Below are positions 9,338-17,020 of a stretch of DNA of 64,000 nucleotides, in pieces. The DNA is from Nostoc favosum CHAB5714 (GTDB lineage Bacteria; Cyanobacteriota; Cyanobacteriia; Cyanobacteriales; Nostocaceae): positions 221,493 through 285,492 of the forward strand of contig NZ_JAIVFQ010000001.1 of NCBI RefSeq assembly GCF_020829495.1, written 5' to 3'. The number at the start of each line of letters is the position of its first letter. The first letter of the stretch is position 1. The notes under the pieces are model-generated. The model saw nothing but the letters and a program-made list of their open reading frames with translations. It was not told where the DNA came from and searched no databases. The position numbers and the translations under genes are program-made.

Positions 9338-9847
9338 ATGTTGTCTGGCTTAACAAAGTTTATACTTGGGTTTTTCTTAGCGATCGCTGTCTTAATAGGT
9401 GGCGGCGCTGCAATTGGACTCTATTTCATGAATCGCACCGGCATACCCCCTGCCAAACCCGTTTTTTCCAACGATAGTCCCTCAGTGAAAGCCCAAGCTC
9501 CAAAAGCAACTGAGCCTGGAGGAGCTAAACCCACTCTTACACCTGAGACAAAGGCTGAATCGTCATTAAACTCAACCTCTACTCCCACAGAATCACCAAA
9601 GGCTACCCCATCACCAAAACCATTGCCATCGGGAGCTTACCGAGGGCGTGTTACTTGGGCTGAAGGCTTGAGTTTGCGATCGCAACCAAATCAAGAAGCT
9701 GAAAAGATTGGTGGGGTTGCTTTTAATCAAAAAATTATTATCTTGGAAGAAAACCAAGATAAATCCTGGCAAAAGATTCGTTTGGAAGGTAGCGAACAAG
9801 AAGGTTGGGTGAAAGCAGGTAATACTCAAAAAGTTGATGAACAATAA
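9338..9847 (+). CDS. Membrane-anchored SH3-domain protein
   Basis: From the ATG at 9338 the protein is 169 residues; a TTG at 9311 would add nine. A signal-anchor helix (ILGFFLAIAVLIGGGAAIGLYF) is followed by a Pro/Thr/Ser/Lys-rich linker and a C-terminal bacterial SH3 domain (about the last 65 residues: GRVTWAEGLSLRSQPN ... QEGWVKAG). SH3_3 domains usually bind peptidoglycan or protein partners outside the membrane. The function is not known. Confidence 0.85.
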   Translation: MLSGLTKFILGFFLAIAVLIGGGAAIGLYFMNRTGIPPAKPVFSNDSPSVKAQAPKATEPGGAKPTLTPETKAESSLNSTSTPTESPKATPSPKPLPSGAYRGRVTWAEGLSLRSQPNQEAEKIGGVAFNQKIIILEENQDKSWQKIRLEGSEQEGWVKAGNTQKVDEQ

Positions 9848-10011
9848 CGATTGGGCATTGGGAATGGGGCATGGGGCATTGGGCATTGGGCATTGGGCAT
9901 TGGGCATGGGTTATTCTCCTTGTCCCTTTTATCTCCCTCATCTCCCTCATCTCCCTCATCTCCTTCATCCCCCTCATCCCCCACTCCCCACTCCCCACTC
10001 CCCACTCCCTA
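9848..10011. repeat. 7-bp and 9-bp short tandem repeats
   Basis: GGGCATT units (about 9855-9910), CTCCCTCAT units (about 9936-9975) and CCCCACT units (about 9979-10008) follow each other with almost no spacer. The 9-bp array is the complement of the type seen at 851-925. Confidence 0.9.
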
Positions 10012-10094
10012 GTTCAATCACTTATAAAGAACCATAGACAAAATAAACACAACACAGAGTCGGACTAAATTAGTAACTTCTTAGCTAAAATACT

Positions 10095-10310
10095 TCAATC
10101 CTGATCAGTTTGATCAAGTTTCTCCTCCAACCATGTTTCAATTGCATCTCTTAACTCTGATTGCCAATTAGGGATTGACCTGACCTTATCCCGAATACCA
10201 AGACGTAGCTTTAGAGTTAATGGCTTAGTATCTAATGATTGACTTTCTGTTGGCAGAAACCGAAACTCGTGATTTTTTTTAAATTGACCGAAATTTACGC
10301 CCCTCGACAA
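10095..10310 (-). CDS. Small protein with ribbon-helix-helix-like tail
   Basis: The 71-residue frame contains KPLTLKLRLGIRDKVRSIPNWQSELRDAIETWLEEK. That looks like the beta strand plus two helices of small cyanobacterial ribbon-helix-helix regulators or antitoxins. The only in-frame start is a weak TTG, and the sequence just upstream suggests a frameshift or lost 5' end. It could be a decayed gene. No partner toxin is seen beside it. Confidence 0.4.
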   Translation of the reverse strand: MSRGVNFGQFKKNHEFRFLPTESQSLDTKPLTLKLRLGIRDKVRSIPNWQSELRDAIETWLEEKLDQTDQD

Positions 10311-10435
10311 GCAGATGCCGACATCCTTGGCTGAAGGGGGAAGATAACATTGAAGATAGCTTTGCCTAACTTTGAGTAAGTTTATTGAAGCAGCAAGTCG
10401 TATAATTAGGTATAGTCATAACTTGAAAAAAACAA

Positions 10436-11860
10436 GTGGAAACAGGGGTAAATAGCTATTTAACCAAGCTTGCCTCAGTCTACGAGACATCCGAAAGCGT
10501 CAAGGTTGTTCCTAGCGTAGCTAATTTCAAATTTTTGAATTGGAAGTTATCTAGTGGTGCGGCGATGCGTCTTCTGTTTGTGGCACTGATTACGGGGCTT
10601 CTGAGTATCGCTGGGCAAGCTTTAGCACTTCAGAAAATAGGAAGTAATGGCGCTGAAGTTAGCAGTAGCCAGAGGTGTTTAAAAAAGTTAGGCTACTTTA
10701 ACGGCCCGGTGAGTGGCAAGTTTGCTAGCTTGACTCAGAATGCTGTGATCAAATTCCAGCAAGCCAATAGAATCCCTGCTGATGGAGTTGTGGGTGCTAG
10801 TACTCAAAGAGCCTTGCAACGAGCATGTCAAAGTAGAACTTCTAGCAGGAATACCAGTAGTGGTCAATATCCTGTTCTCTCTCAAGGCAAAACTGGTACA
10901 GCCGTGACAAGGTTACAACAGCGTTTGCGGCAGTTAGGCTACTTGAATGCTAATCCCACTGGGAATTTTGGCCCAATGACTAGAGATGCTGTAATCGCAT
11001 TCCAGCGAAATTATCGCATATCTGCTAACGGGATTGTGAATCGACAAACTTGGAACGCACTACTGGGTTCCTCTCCAACTCCAGCCAGATCAAGGCTCTC
11101 TACTCAACAAGTGAGAGAACTACAAGTGCGTTTGCGGCAGCTAGGTTATTTTAATACTGCTGCCACTGGGAATATTGGCCCAATGACCAGAGAAGCTGTC
11201 ACCCAATTCCAGCGAAATTACCGCCTACCTGTTGATGGCATCGCCAATGCTCAAGTCTTGGAGTCAGTGCGTAGAGCCTCTACAGGTGGATATACTACTC
11301 AACAACCAGGCAGAAATTATTTGACTGTAGGCGATCAGGGTGAGAATGTGAGATTAGTTCAAGAGCGTTTATCGCAGTTGGGTTTCTCAAATACCAATCC
11401 TGATGGATTTTTCAACGATTACACCAGAGAATCTGTGATTGCATTCCAGGAATCTTCTCGACTTAATTCGACTGGAAATGTAGATTGGCAAACTTGGGAA
11501 GCATTAGGGTTGAGTAGCTCCAATGGGGGCAATTATACTGAGAATAATGGTTATGTATTTGCTGAGACTAGTGGCTATATAGCACCTCAAAATAATCGCT
11601 ATTTACCTCCTACTAATAACGTAGTGCCTGTTACCAATGGCAACACATTAGTTGCTAATAATCCCTACAGAGTAATAGTACCAATTTCCAATAATGATAC
11701 TCTGAGTAAAGTGCAACAATATATACCCAATGCTGTCACAGAGCAATCCCATCTAGGGGATTATGTGAATGCTGGGGCATTTAGCGATCGCGCACAAGCA
11801 GAAACACTATCAAAAATGCTCCGCTCTTATGGCCTTGATGCACGGGTAAAATACAATTAA
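10436..11860 (+). CDS. Peptidoglycan-binding protein with four PG_binding_1 domains and a SPOR-like tail
   Basis: The 474-residue frame starts at GTG 10436; an ATG at 10565 gives a protein opening with a signal peptide (MRLLFVALITGLLSIAGQAL), so either start is possible. Four peptidoglycan-binding type-1 repeats follow, each with (V/L)xxLQxRLxxLGY(F/L)N...G.(F/I)GPMTR(D/E)AV..FQ..., around residues 64-114, 150-200, 225-275 and 300-350. The C-terminus (VNAGAFSDRAQAETLSKMLRSYG) resembles a SPOR domain, which binds denuded glycan strands. It probably acts at the cell wall or septum. Confidence 0.88.
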   Translation: METGVNSYLTKLASVYETSESVKVVPSVANFKFLNWKLSSGAAMRLLFVALITGLLSIAGQALALQKIGSNGAEVSSSQRCLKKLGYFNGPVSGKFASLTQNAVIKFQQANRIPADGVVGASTQRALQRACQSRTSSRNTSSGQYPVLSQGKTGTAVTRLQQRLRQLGYLNANPTGNFGPMTRDAVIAFQRNYRISANGIVNRQTWNALLGSSPTPARSRLSTQQVRELQVRLRQLGYFNTAATGNIGPMTREAVTQFQRNYRLPVDGIANAQVLESVRRASTGGYTTQQPGRNYLTVGDQGENVRLVQERLSQLGFSNTNPDGFFNDYTRESVIAFQESSRLNSTGNVDWQTWEALGLSSSNGGNYTENNGYVFAETSGYIAPQNNRYLPPTNNVVPVTNGNTLVANNPYRVIVPISNNDTLSKVQQYIPNAVTEQSHLGDYVNAGAFSDRAQAETLSKMLRSYGLDARVKYN

Positions 11861-11861
11861 A

Positions 11862-11906
11862 TAATTCGTAATTCGTAATTCGTAATTCGTAATTCGTAAT
11901 TCGTAA
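11862..11906. repeat. 7-bp tandem repeat ATTCGTA
   Basis: Six copies of ATTCGTA separate the stop codons of the convergent peptidoglycan-binding and sbcC genes. Confidence 0.9.
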
Positions 11907-14900
11907 TTAAATTGACAAGCTCAACTGGGAACCTTCTTGAGTTTTATTCACTTCAATCCTGGCTTGGAAAGCTTCTTTGAGGTGGGGCATGTGAGTGACA
12001 GTGAGGATGCAGGCAAAATCGGAAGCGATCGCATTAATCGCTGCAATCAAGCGATCGCATCCTTCAGCGTCCTGCGTACCAAAACCTTCATCCACAATCA
12101 ACAATTGCAACGCCGCCCCCGCCCGTTGCGCTAATAATTTCGCCAAAGCTAAACGGATGGCAAAGTTAATTCTAAAGGCTTCCCCACCTGAGTAAGTTTC
12201 ATAAGCTCGCGTTCCTCTAGAATCGGCGATTAAAATATCTAGGGTGTCTATCAGCTTGGCATTTTTCTTGGTTGATTTAGCACTGCGTCCAGCTTTCTGA
12301 GTAATAAATTGTACATGAAACTGATTGCCACTCAGCCGCGAAAGTAGTTGATTAGTCTCGGCTTCCAGTTGCGGTAACACATTTTCAATCATCAGTGTTT
12401 GGATACCATTTTTACCAAAAGCTTGCGCTAATTCCTGATAAACACGACATTCCTGCTTGCAAGATTGGAGTTGCTGCTGCTGTTGTTCATACTGAATTTG
12501 TAGCGTTTCTAGTTGATGCGCCAACTGCTCTAAACGCCCTAATTTGGCAATTTGCTCATCGAGTTGCCGTCTGCGTATTGCTAACTGCTGCTCTAAAGCT
12601 TGAATTTGGGCAGATGGGTTAGCTGTTGCTTGTAATTGCTGGATAATGCTTTCAATTTGTCCGCCGAGTTTTTGCCGCTCCGTTACTCTGGCGCTTCTGG
12701 ATTCCTCCAACTCTTGCAATCTCGTCTGGAGTTGGGGATACTGCTGCTGGGCTGACAGCAGTTGTTGATACCGCAAATGCCAAGATTGAGCTTGGCGGAC
12801 AGCTATACGCAGATTATTGTGCTGCTCGGAACTGTAGCCAATTTCGGTAATGTGACGCTCAAGAGCCGCGATTTGTTTAGCACATTCAGAATCAATCTGA
12901 TCTTGCTGGATTTTGGCTTGTAATTGAGCAATTTGGGATTGTAATTCTGGTTTTCGGGCTAATAGTTGCGCTTGTCGCTTAGTAGCATCTTTAATCTGCT
13001 GGAGTTTAATTTCTGCCCATCGCCACCGCTCAACTTCGCTGCGGGCGAGGGAGTGGTCTTGTTCATTATAATTAACTTGTTGCAGATATTGGTCTAGCTG
13101 CCGGAGTTCGGCTTGTTTATCGGGAGCGTAATCACCAGCTTGGAGCGATCGCTCTAAATGCTGTTTTTCAGCAGCAATTTGTTGTAACTGTTGTTGCACA
13201 TCAGTTGTAGCTTCTAACTGTGCTGCCAACTGTCCCCGTTGTTCGCGTAAACCATCGTAACCCGCCAATTGTTGGGAAATTTCCCGATATTCCTGCCTGA
13301 GTACCTGAATTTCTCTGTCAGATACAGCCATTTGTTCTCGCACTACCCAAAACTGCCCTTGGGTATCCTCTAACTCAGCCTGGGTTTTTTCCACCACCCG
13401 ACTCCAGTGATGTTCATCTAAAGGACGTTCGCATAATGGACAAAGCGCTTCAGGATTTTGCAGCATTTGCAATTTTTGCTCTAATTCTCCCAGCAGTTTT
13501 TCATAGTCGCGTTGATGAGCTTGCAGGCGTTCGATAAAGTGCCGCCTTTCTTGCCCTTTTTCCTGCACTCGTTGCAGATAAACCCGCTTTTTCTCCAGTT
13601 CTTCAATCTGAATTGCCACATCCATCACCGCTTGTTGCAGTTGCGGTTGGCGGCGGTGCTGGCGTTGCAATTGGTTCTCAGTGCTTTGTAGTTGTTCAAG
13701 TCGCGCTACTAAACCAGCATGAGTGCGATCGAGTTGGCTTTGTAAAGTTGCTCGTTGTTGCAACAAGGGAGTAACTTGCATTTGCAGTTGATCTAAACGC
13801 GCAACATGGTGACGAGCTGCGGTTAGCTGTGACAAAGCAGCTTCTACTTCACCTGATTTAGTCAGAGTTTGCTGAATGTCTCGCTCTTGTTGCTGTAAAG
13901 CTTCGATTTGAGCTTGGGCTTGTTGCAGTTGCCGTTCGATTTCGTGAATTTGTTTGGTAAGCTGTTGTTGCTTTTGTTGGCGAGTCTGCCCAGCGCGGGT
14001 GTATTCTTCAAATTTGGCAGCAAAGGCTTCTTCTTGAGATTGGAGACTTTGATATTGGGCGTATCCAGCTTTAATTTCAGCTTCTTGGTGTAATATTTTT
14101 TCTAAATCTGATAGCTGAGAGCCAATAGCTGATTGTTCTTGTTGGAGGCGATCGCAGTCTTGGCTAAGATTTTGGTATTGCTGCTTTACAAAGCTGAGTT
14201 GTTGTTCCCAATTTTGGCGCTGGTGCTGGACAACTTGCAAACTTTGTAATTGAATATTATCAAAAGCTTGTACCTGTTGCAGTTGGTTGAGTTCAGCTTC
14301 TAACTCGACTCTTTGCGCTTCGGTTGTCTCGCGTTGTTGCAGCTGAATTTTTATCGACTCCAAAGAACGCTCTAACTCTACTGCCCTTGCTTTGAACTGA
14401 CGAGAAGATTCCTTTGCCCGTTCTTCCAAATCATCATACTGATTGAGTTTCAACAACTCCGCTAAAATTTCTTTGCGTTCTGTGGGGCGCTTGAGCATGA
14501 ACTCATCTGCACGGCCTTGACGTAAGTAAGCAGAATTAATAAATGTATCGTAATCGAGCTTGATGTGTTCTAGAATCAAATCTTGGGTTGCTCTTACCCC
14601 TTTGCCAGTGAGTGAGCGAAACCCAGATGGTATTTCTATTTGAAATTCAAGAACGCTAGTACCTCCCCGAATTCGGGTACGAATCACCCGATATTTTTGC
14701 TGGTTGCTTTGGAAAGTAAAATCAACTCGAACTTCTTTCGCCCCAGAATAGATAACATCATCTTCAGCAGTGGCGCGGCTTTCACCCCAAATTGCCCAAG
14801 TGATTGCTTCCAAAAGTGAAGATTTCCCCGCACCATTGGAACCCGAAATACAAGCCGTATGCAAACCGCCAAAATCTAAAGTTGCATCACGGTAACTAAG

Positions 14901-14933
14901 AAAATTTTTGAGGATAAGTTGTACTGGGATCAT
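11907..14933 (-). CDS. sbcC: Exonuclease subunit SbcC (Rad50-like ATPase)
   Basis: The 1008-residue protein is the ATPase of the SbcCD nuclease, which cleaves DNA hairpins and processes double-strand breaks. Walker A GSNGAGKS is at 31-38. Long Gln-rich coiled coils flank a zinc hook CPLC near residue 497. Near the C-terminus are the ABC signature YSGGEAFRINFAIRLALAKL and Walker B LLIVDEGFGTQD. The N-terminal MIPVQLILKNFLSY is typical. No sbcD is adjacent, so the partner is encoded elsewhere. In a genome so rich in palindromes and inverted repeats its hairpin activity may matter (inference). Confidence 0.95.
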   Translation of the reverse strand: MIPVQLILKNFLSYRDATLDFGGLHTACISGSNGAGKSSLLEAITWAIWGESRATAEDDVIYSGAKEVRVDFTFQSNQQKYRVIRTRIRGGTSVLEFQIEIPSGFRSLTGKGVRATQDLILEHIKLDYDTFINSAYLRQGRADEFMLKRPTERKEILAELLKLNQYDDLEERAKESSRQFKARAVELERSLESIKIQLQQRETTEAQRVELEAELNQLQQVQAFDNIQLQSLQVVQHQRQNWEQQLSFVKQQYQNLSQDCDRLQQEQSAIGSQLSDLEKILHQEAEIKAGYAQYQSLQSQEEAFAAKFEEYTRAGQTRQQKQQQLTKQIHEIERQLQQAQAQIEALQQQERDIQQTLTKSGEVEAALSQLTAARHHVARLDQLQMQVTPLLQQRATLQSQLDRTHAGLVARLEQLQSTENQLQRQHRRQPQLQQAVMDVAIQIEELEKKRVYLQRVQEKGQERRHFIERLQAHQRDYEKLLGELEQKLQMLQNPEALCPLCERPLDEHHWSRVVEKTQAELEDTQGQFWVVREQMAVSDREIQVLRQEYREISQQLAGYDGLREQRGQLAAQLEATTDVQQQLQQIAAEKQHLERSLQAGDYAPDKQAELRQLDQYLQQVNYNEQDHSLARSEVERWRWAEIKLQQIKDATKRQAQLLARKPELQSQIAQLQAKIQQDQIDSECAKQIAALERHITEIGYSSEQHNNLRIAVRQAQSWHLRYQQLLSAQQQYPQLQTRLQELEESRSARVTERQKLGGQIESIIQQLQATANPSAQIQALEQQLAIRRRQLDEQIAKLGRLEQLAHQLETLQIQYEQQQQQLQSCKQECRVYQELAQAFGKNGIQTLMIENVLPQLEAETNQLLSRLSGNQFHVQFITQKAGRSAKSTKKNAKLIDTLDILIADSRGTRAYETYSGGEAFRINFAIRLALAKLLAQRAGAALQLLIVDEGFGTQDAEGCDRLIAAINAIASDFACILTVTHMPHLKEAFQARIEVNKTQEGSQLSLSI

Positions 14934-15218
14934 TCACGCTATAGCGCCACATCTACTTTTAATAAATAACAGTACAGATGCACTGTTTGTTAGTTTAGCT
15001 ATCTAGATATCAGGTTTCTAGTCTTGAAGACATCAATTTTACAAAATTTAACAATAAAATGAGCAAATTTCTTTTGTTGCATGAATAACTTTTGCTGTCT
15101 TTGGAGAAAAATAAAACTTCTGTGGAGGTTTCTTGTAATTTCTGCCTGTTATCTTAGAGAAAAACATTCATAGAAGAGTGGCAATACTGCGTAGGTTTTG
15201 CCTAAAGAATCACTCTGA

Positions 15219-15376
15219 TGTAGGTTGGGGAGCCAGTGCGTTGGGCGGCTCTGCCGACTTGAAGCAACTGGCGTTTGAGGAACGAAACCCAACAAACCAT
15301 ACAAAATGTTGGGTAACGCATTGCCTCAACCCAACCTACAATATCAGGCGATGGCGTAGCCCAGAGCAGGCATCGC
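15219..15376. repeat. GTAGGTTGGG-type inverted element interrupted by a 43-bp repeat
   Basis: GTAGGTTGGG (15220-15229) pairs with CCCAACCTAC (15330-15339), with CCAACA-rich sequence between. A 43-bp segment (15231-15273) is inserted near the left arm and recurs at 61359-61402. A 29-bp dispersed repeat with ends GCGATGGC and GGCATCGC follows at 15348-15376. Confidence 0.7.
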
Positions 15377-15497
15377 ACTTTTGATCTCAATGTCTGAGCC
15401 GTCCCCCCTTCAAAAGGGGGGATTACAGGGGGGGTTAAAACGATCTCAAATTCTCACGAATGATTTAGGACTGCTATATAAGCAACAGATACCGGGA

Positions 15498-15638
15498 GCA
15501 TCCCACTTTTTTACATGTCATTGCGAGGAACGAAGCAATCGCAAAATTCTTTAGGTCAAAACGAGTCCATGAGATTGCTTCGTCGTTCCTCCTCGCAATG
15601 ACAGTTATTCTCTCATTGCAAAATAAAAACTGGGATGC
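15498..15638. mobile_element. MITE-like element with GCATCCCA ends
   Basis: The ends GCATCCCACTTTTT (15498-15511) and AAAAACTGGGATGC (15625-15638) are complementary with one mismatch. A second inverted repeat lies inside, with TGTCATTGCGAGGAACGAAG near 15517 and the matching GCAATGACA near 15595. The element is 141 bp and non-coding. Confidence 0.65.
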
Positions 15639-15655
15639 ACCTACAGATACCTAGA

Positions 15656-15991
15656 AGTCGTGTTGAGGTACTTAAAAGTCGTGTTGAGGTACTTAAAAGT
15701 CGTGTTGAGGTACTTAAAAGTCGTGTTGAGGTACTTCAAAGTCGTGTTGAGGTACTTAAAAGTCGTGTTGAGGTACTTAAAAGTCGTGTTGAGGTACTTA
15801 AAAGTCGTGTTGAGGTACTTCAACATCGTGTTGAGGTACTTAAAAGTCGTGTTGAGGTACTTCAACATCGTGTTGAGGTACTTCAACATCGTGTTGAGGT
15901 ACTTAAAAGTCGTGTTGAGGTACTTCAAAGTCGTGTTGAGGTACTTCAAAGTCGTTTTGAGGTACTTGAAAGTCGTGTTGGAGTACTTCAA
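15656..15991. repeat. 21-bp tandem array, 16 copies
   Basis: Sixteen head-to-tail copies of a 21-bp unit (GTCGTGTTGAGGTACTT plus four bases, mostly AAAA or CAAA/CAAC). Because 21 is a multiple of 3, several frames stay open on both strands, but the predicted heptapeptide proteins have no ribosome site and look like artefacts. Confidence 0.95.
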
Positions 15992-16268
15992 ACTTTGTCG
16001 CACTGCGATCAAGTACACAGGTGCGACGCCGAATAGCCCGCCAACTCTTGGAGACGCTTTGCGAACGGCATCGCTTTCATAAATCTCCACAAACAAAGTG
16101 ATTGCTTGATTTTTAAAACAGTCGCTACAAATCTTCAAAACCTACGCAGTATTGAGATGATTGGGCTAAATTTCACGTCAAGGTAAAAGAATCAAGGTGA
16201 TAGGGGAAAAAACGTTAATATACTCAGTAAAAATGTATGTACATTTCTAAGATAGACATCATAAATCA

Positions 16269-16676
16269 ATGGATATAGCTCTACTCGTTAAATTTCTCGC
16301 TCCCTGTCTGCCATTTCTGTTAAATGTGGGTAATAAAGCTGTAGAAGGGGCATCTCAAAAAGTAGGTGAAGATGTTTGGAATAAAGCCAAAGCGATTTGG
16401 GCTAAGTTACATCCCAAAGTAGAGGCTAAGGAAGCAGCGAAAGAAGCAGCAACGGATGTGGCACAAAAGCCAGAGGATGAGGATTTACAAGCAAGTTTGC
16501 GAGTGCAACTCAAGAAGATTTTAGAAGCGGATACAGCACTTGCAGAGGAAATAGCTAAGATTTGGCAAACATCGACTGACAAAGCAGGAGACAATATTCA
16601 GGTCAGTGCTAATGCTTACGACCAAAGTACGGTTAAGCAAGTTGGGAAGATTGACGCAAACCAAGTGACTTTTTAA
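16269..16676 (+). CDS. BELL-like small effector with C-terminal amyloid-type motif
   Basis: The 135-residue protein has a hydrophobic N-terminus (IALLVKFLAPCLPFLLNVGN), then a helical, Ala/Lys/Glu-rich domain with GASQKVGEDVWNKAKAIWAKL, and a C-terminal motif at residues 109-135. That motif includes AYDQSTVKQVGKIDA and matches the first 38 residues of the next gene's protein. Helical domain plus C-terminal motif beside an NLR is the layout of BELL-domain proteins, thought to be membrane-damaging effectors analogous to fungal HeLo/HELL proteins. The assignment rests on architecture and motif match, not on a search. A perfect hairpin follows the gene at 16681. Confidence 0.78.
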   Translation: MDIALLVKFLAPCLPFLLNVGNKAVEGASQKVGEDVWNKAKAIWAKLHPKVEAKEAAKEAATDVAQKPEDEDLQASLRVQLKKILEADTALAEEIAKIWQTSTDKAGDNIQVSANAYDQSTVKQVGKIDANQVTF

Positions 16677-16680
16677 TTGA

Positions 16681-16710
16681 GTAGGGTGGGCAGAACACTG
16701 CCCACCCTAC
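16681..16710 (+). terminator. Perfect 13-bp hairpin after the BELL-like gene
   Basis: GTAGGGTGGGCAG and CTGCCCACCCTAC pair around AACA, 5 bases after the stop codon. The tail AAATTTT is only weakly T-rich. It belongs to a set of gene-end hairpins in this window that keep TAGGG/CCCTA arms but differ inside. Confidence 0.65.
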
Positions 16711-16813
16711 AAATTTTGATGTTTCGAGTTCTGAGCACCAACTTCCGAGTTCCGAACACCAACTGCCGAGTTACGAACACTGATATCTTGCAGCATTCTC
16801 GATTAGCACCATC

Positions 16814-16935
16814 GCCCGCCCAGAAATAAATTTCTGGGCTGATAGCTAAAGTCCACTCAAGTGGACTAAAACCCTTGTTCAGTCTTCAATAGATAGACTT
16901 TAGCTATTAGCCTCAGAATGAATTCTGAGGCGGTT
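16814..16935. repeat. Multi-hairpin dispersed repeat
   Basis: The unit runs from GCCCGCC to GAGGCGG and contains three palindromes: CAGAAATAAATTTCTG, AGTCCACTCAAGTGGACT, and GCCTCAGAATGAATTCTGAG. A structurally matching element with different palindromes is at 46473-46600. Short GAGTTCCGAACACCAACT-type repeats lie just upstream (about 16726-16790). Confidence 0.75.
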
Positions 16936-17020
16936 GTTGGGACTGGTGCAAGATTTCAGGAACACCAACTTCCGAGTTCACAGCCACAATATCAAGCAAA
17001 AATTTTACCTACTGTAAGCA

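Larger units (their letters stand above)
15182..16154. repeat. Region bracketed by a 19-bp perfect inverted repeat
   Basis: CAATACTGCGTAGGTTTTG at 15182-15200 is exactly complementary to 16136-16154. The 973-bp interior contains only nested repeats: an element of the GTAGGTTGGG type, a dispersed repeat, a MITE-like unit and a 21-bp array. No gene with family similarity lies inside. No clear target duplication was found outside the arms. Confidence 0.8.

Noticed and set aside
12395..12622. Plus-strand frames inside sbcC
   Set aside because: Shadows of the coiled-coil coding sequence.
15656..15991. CRISPR array
   Set aside because: Units are contiguous with no unique spacers and no cas genes; the same holds for the other arrays.
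15635..16138. Open frames on both strands across the 21-bp array
   Set aside because: They exist only because 21 is a multiple of 3; the products are pure heptapeptide repeats with no ribosome site or family match.
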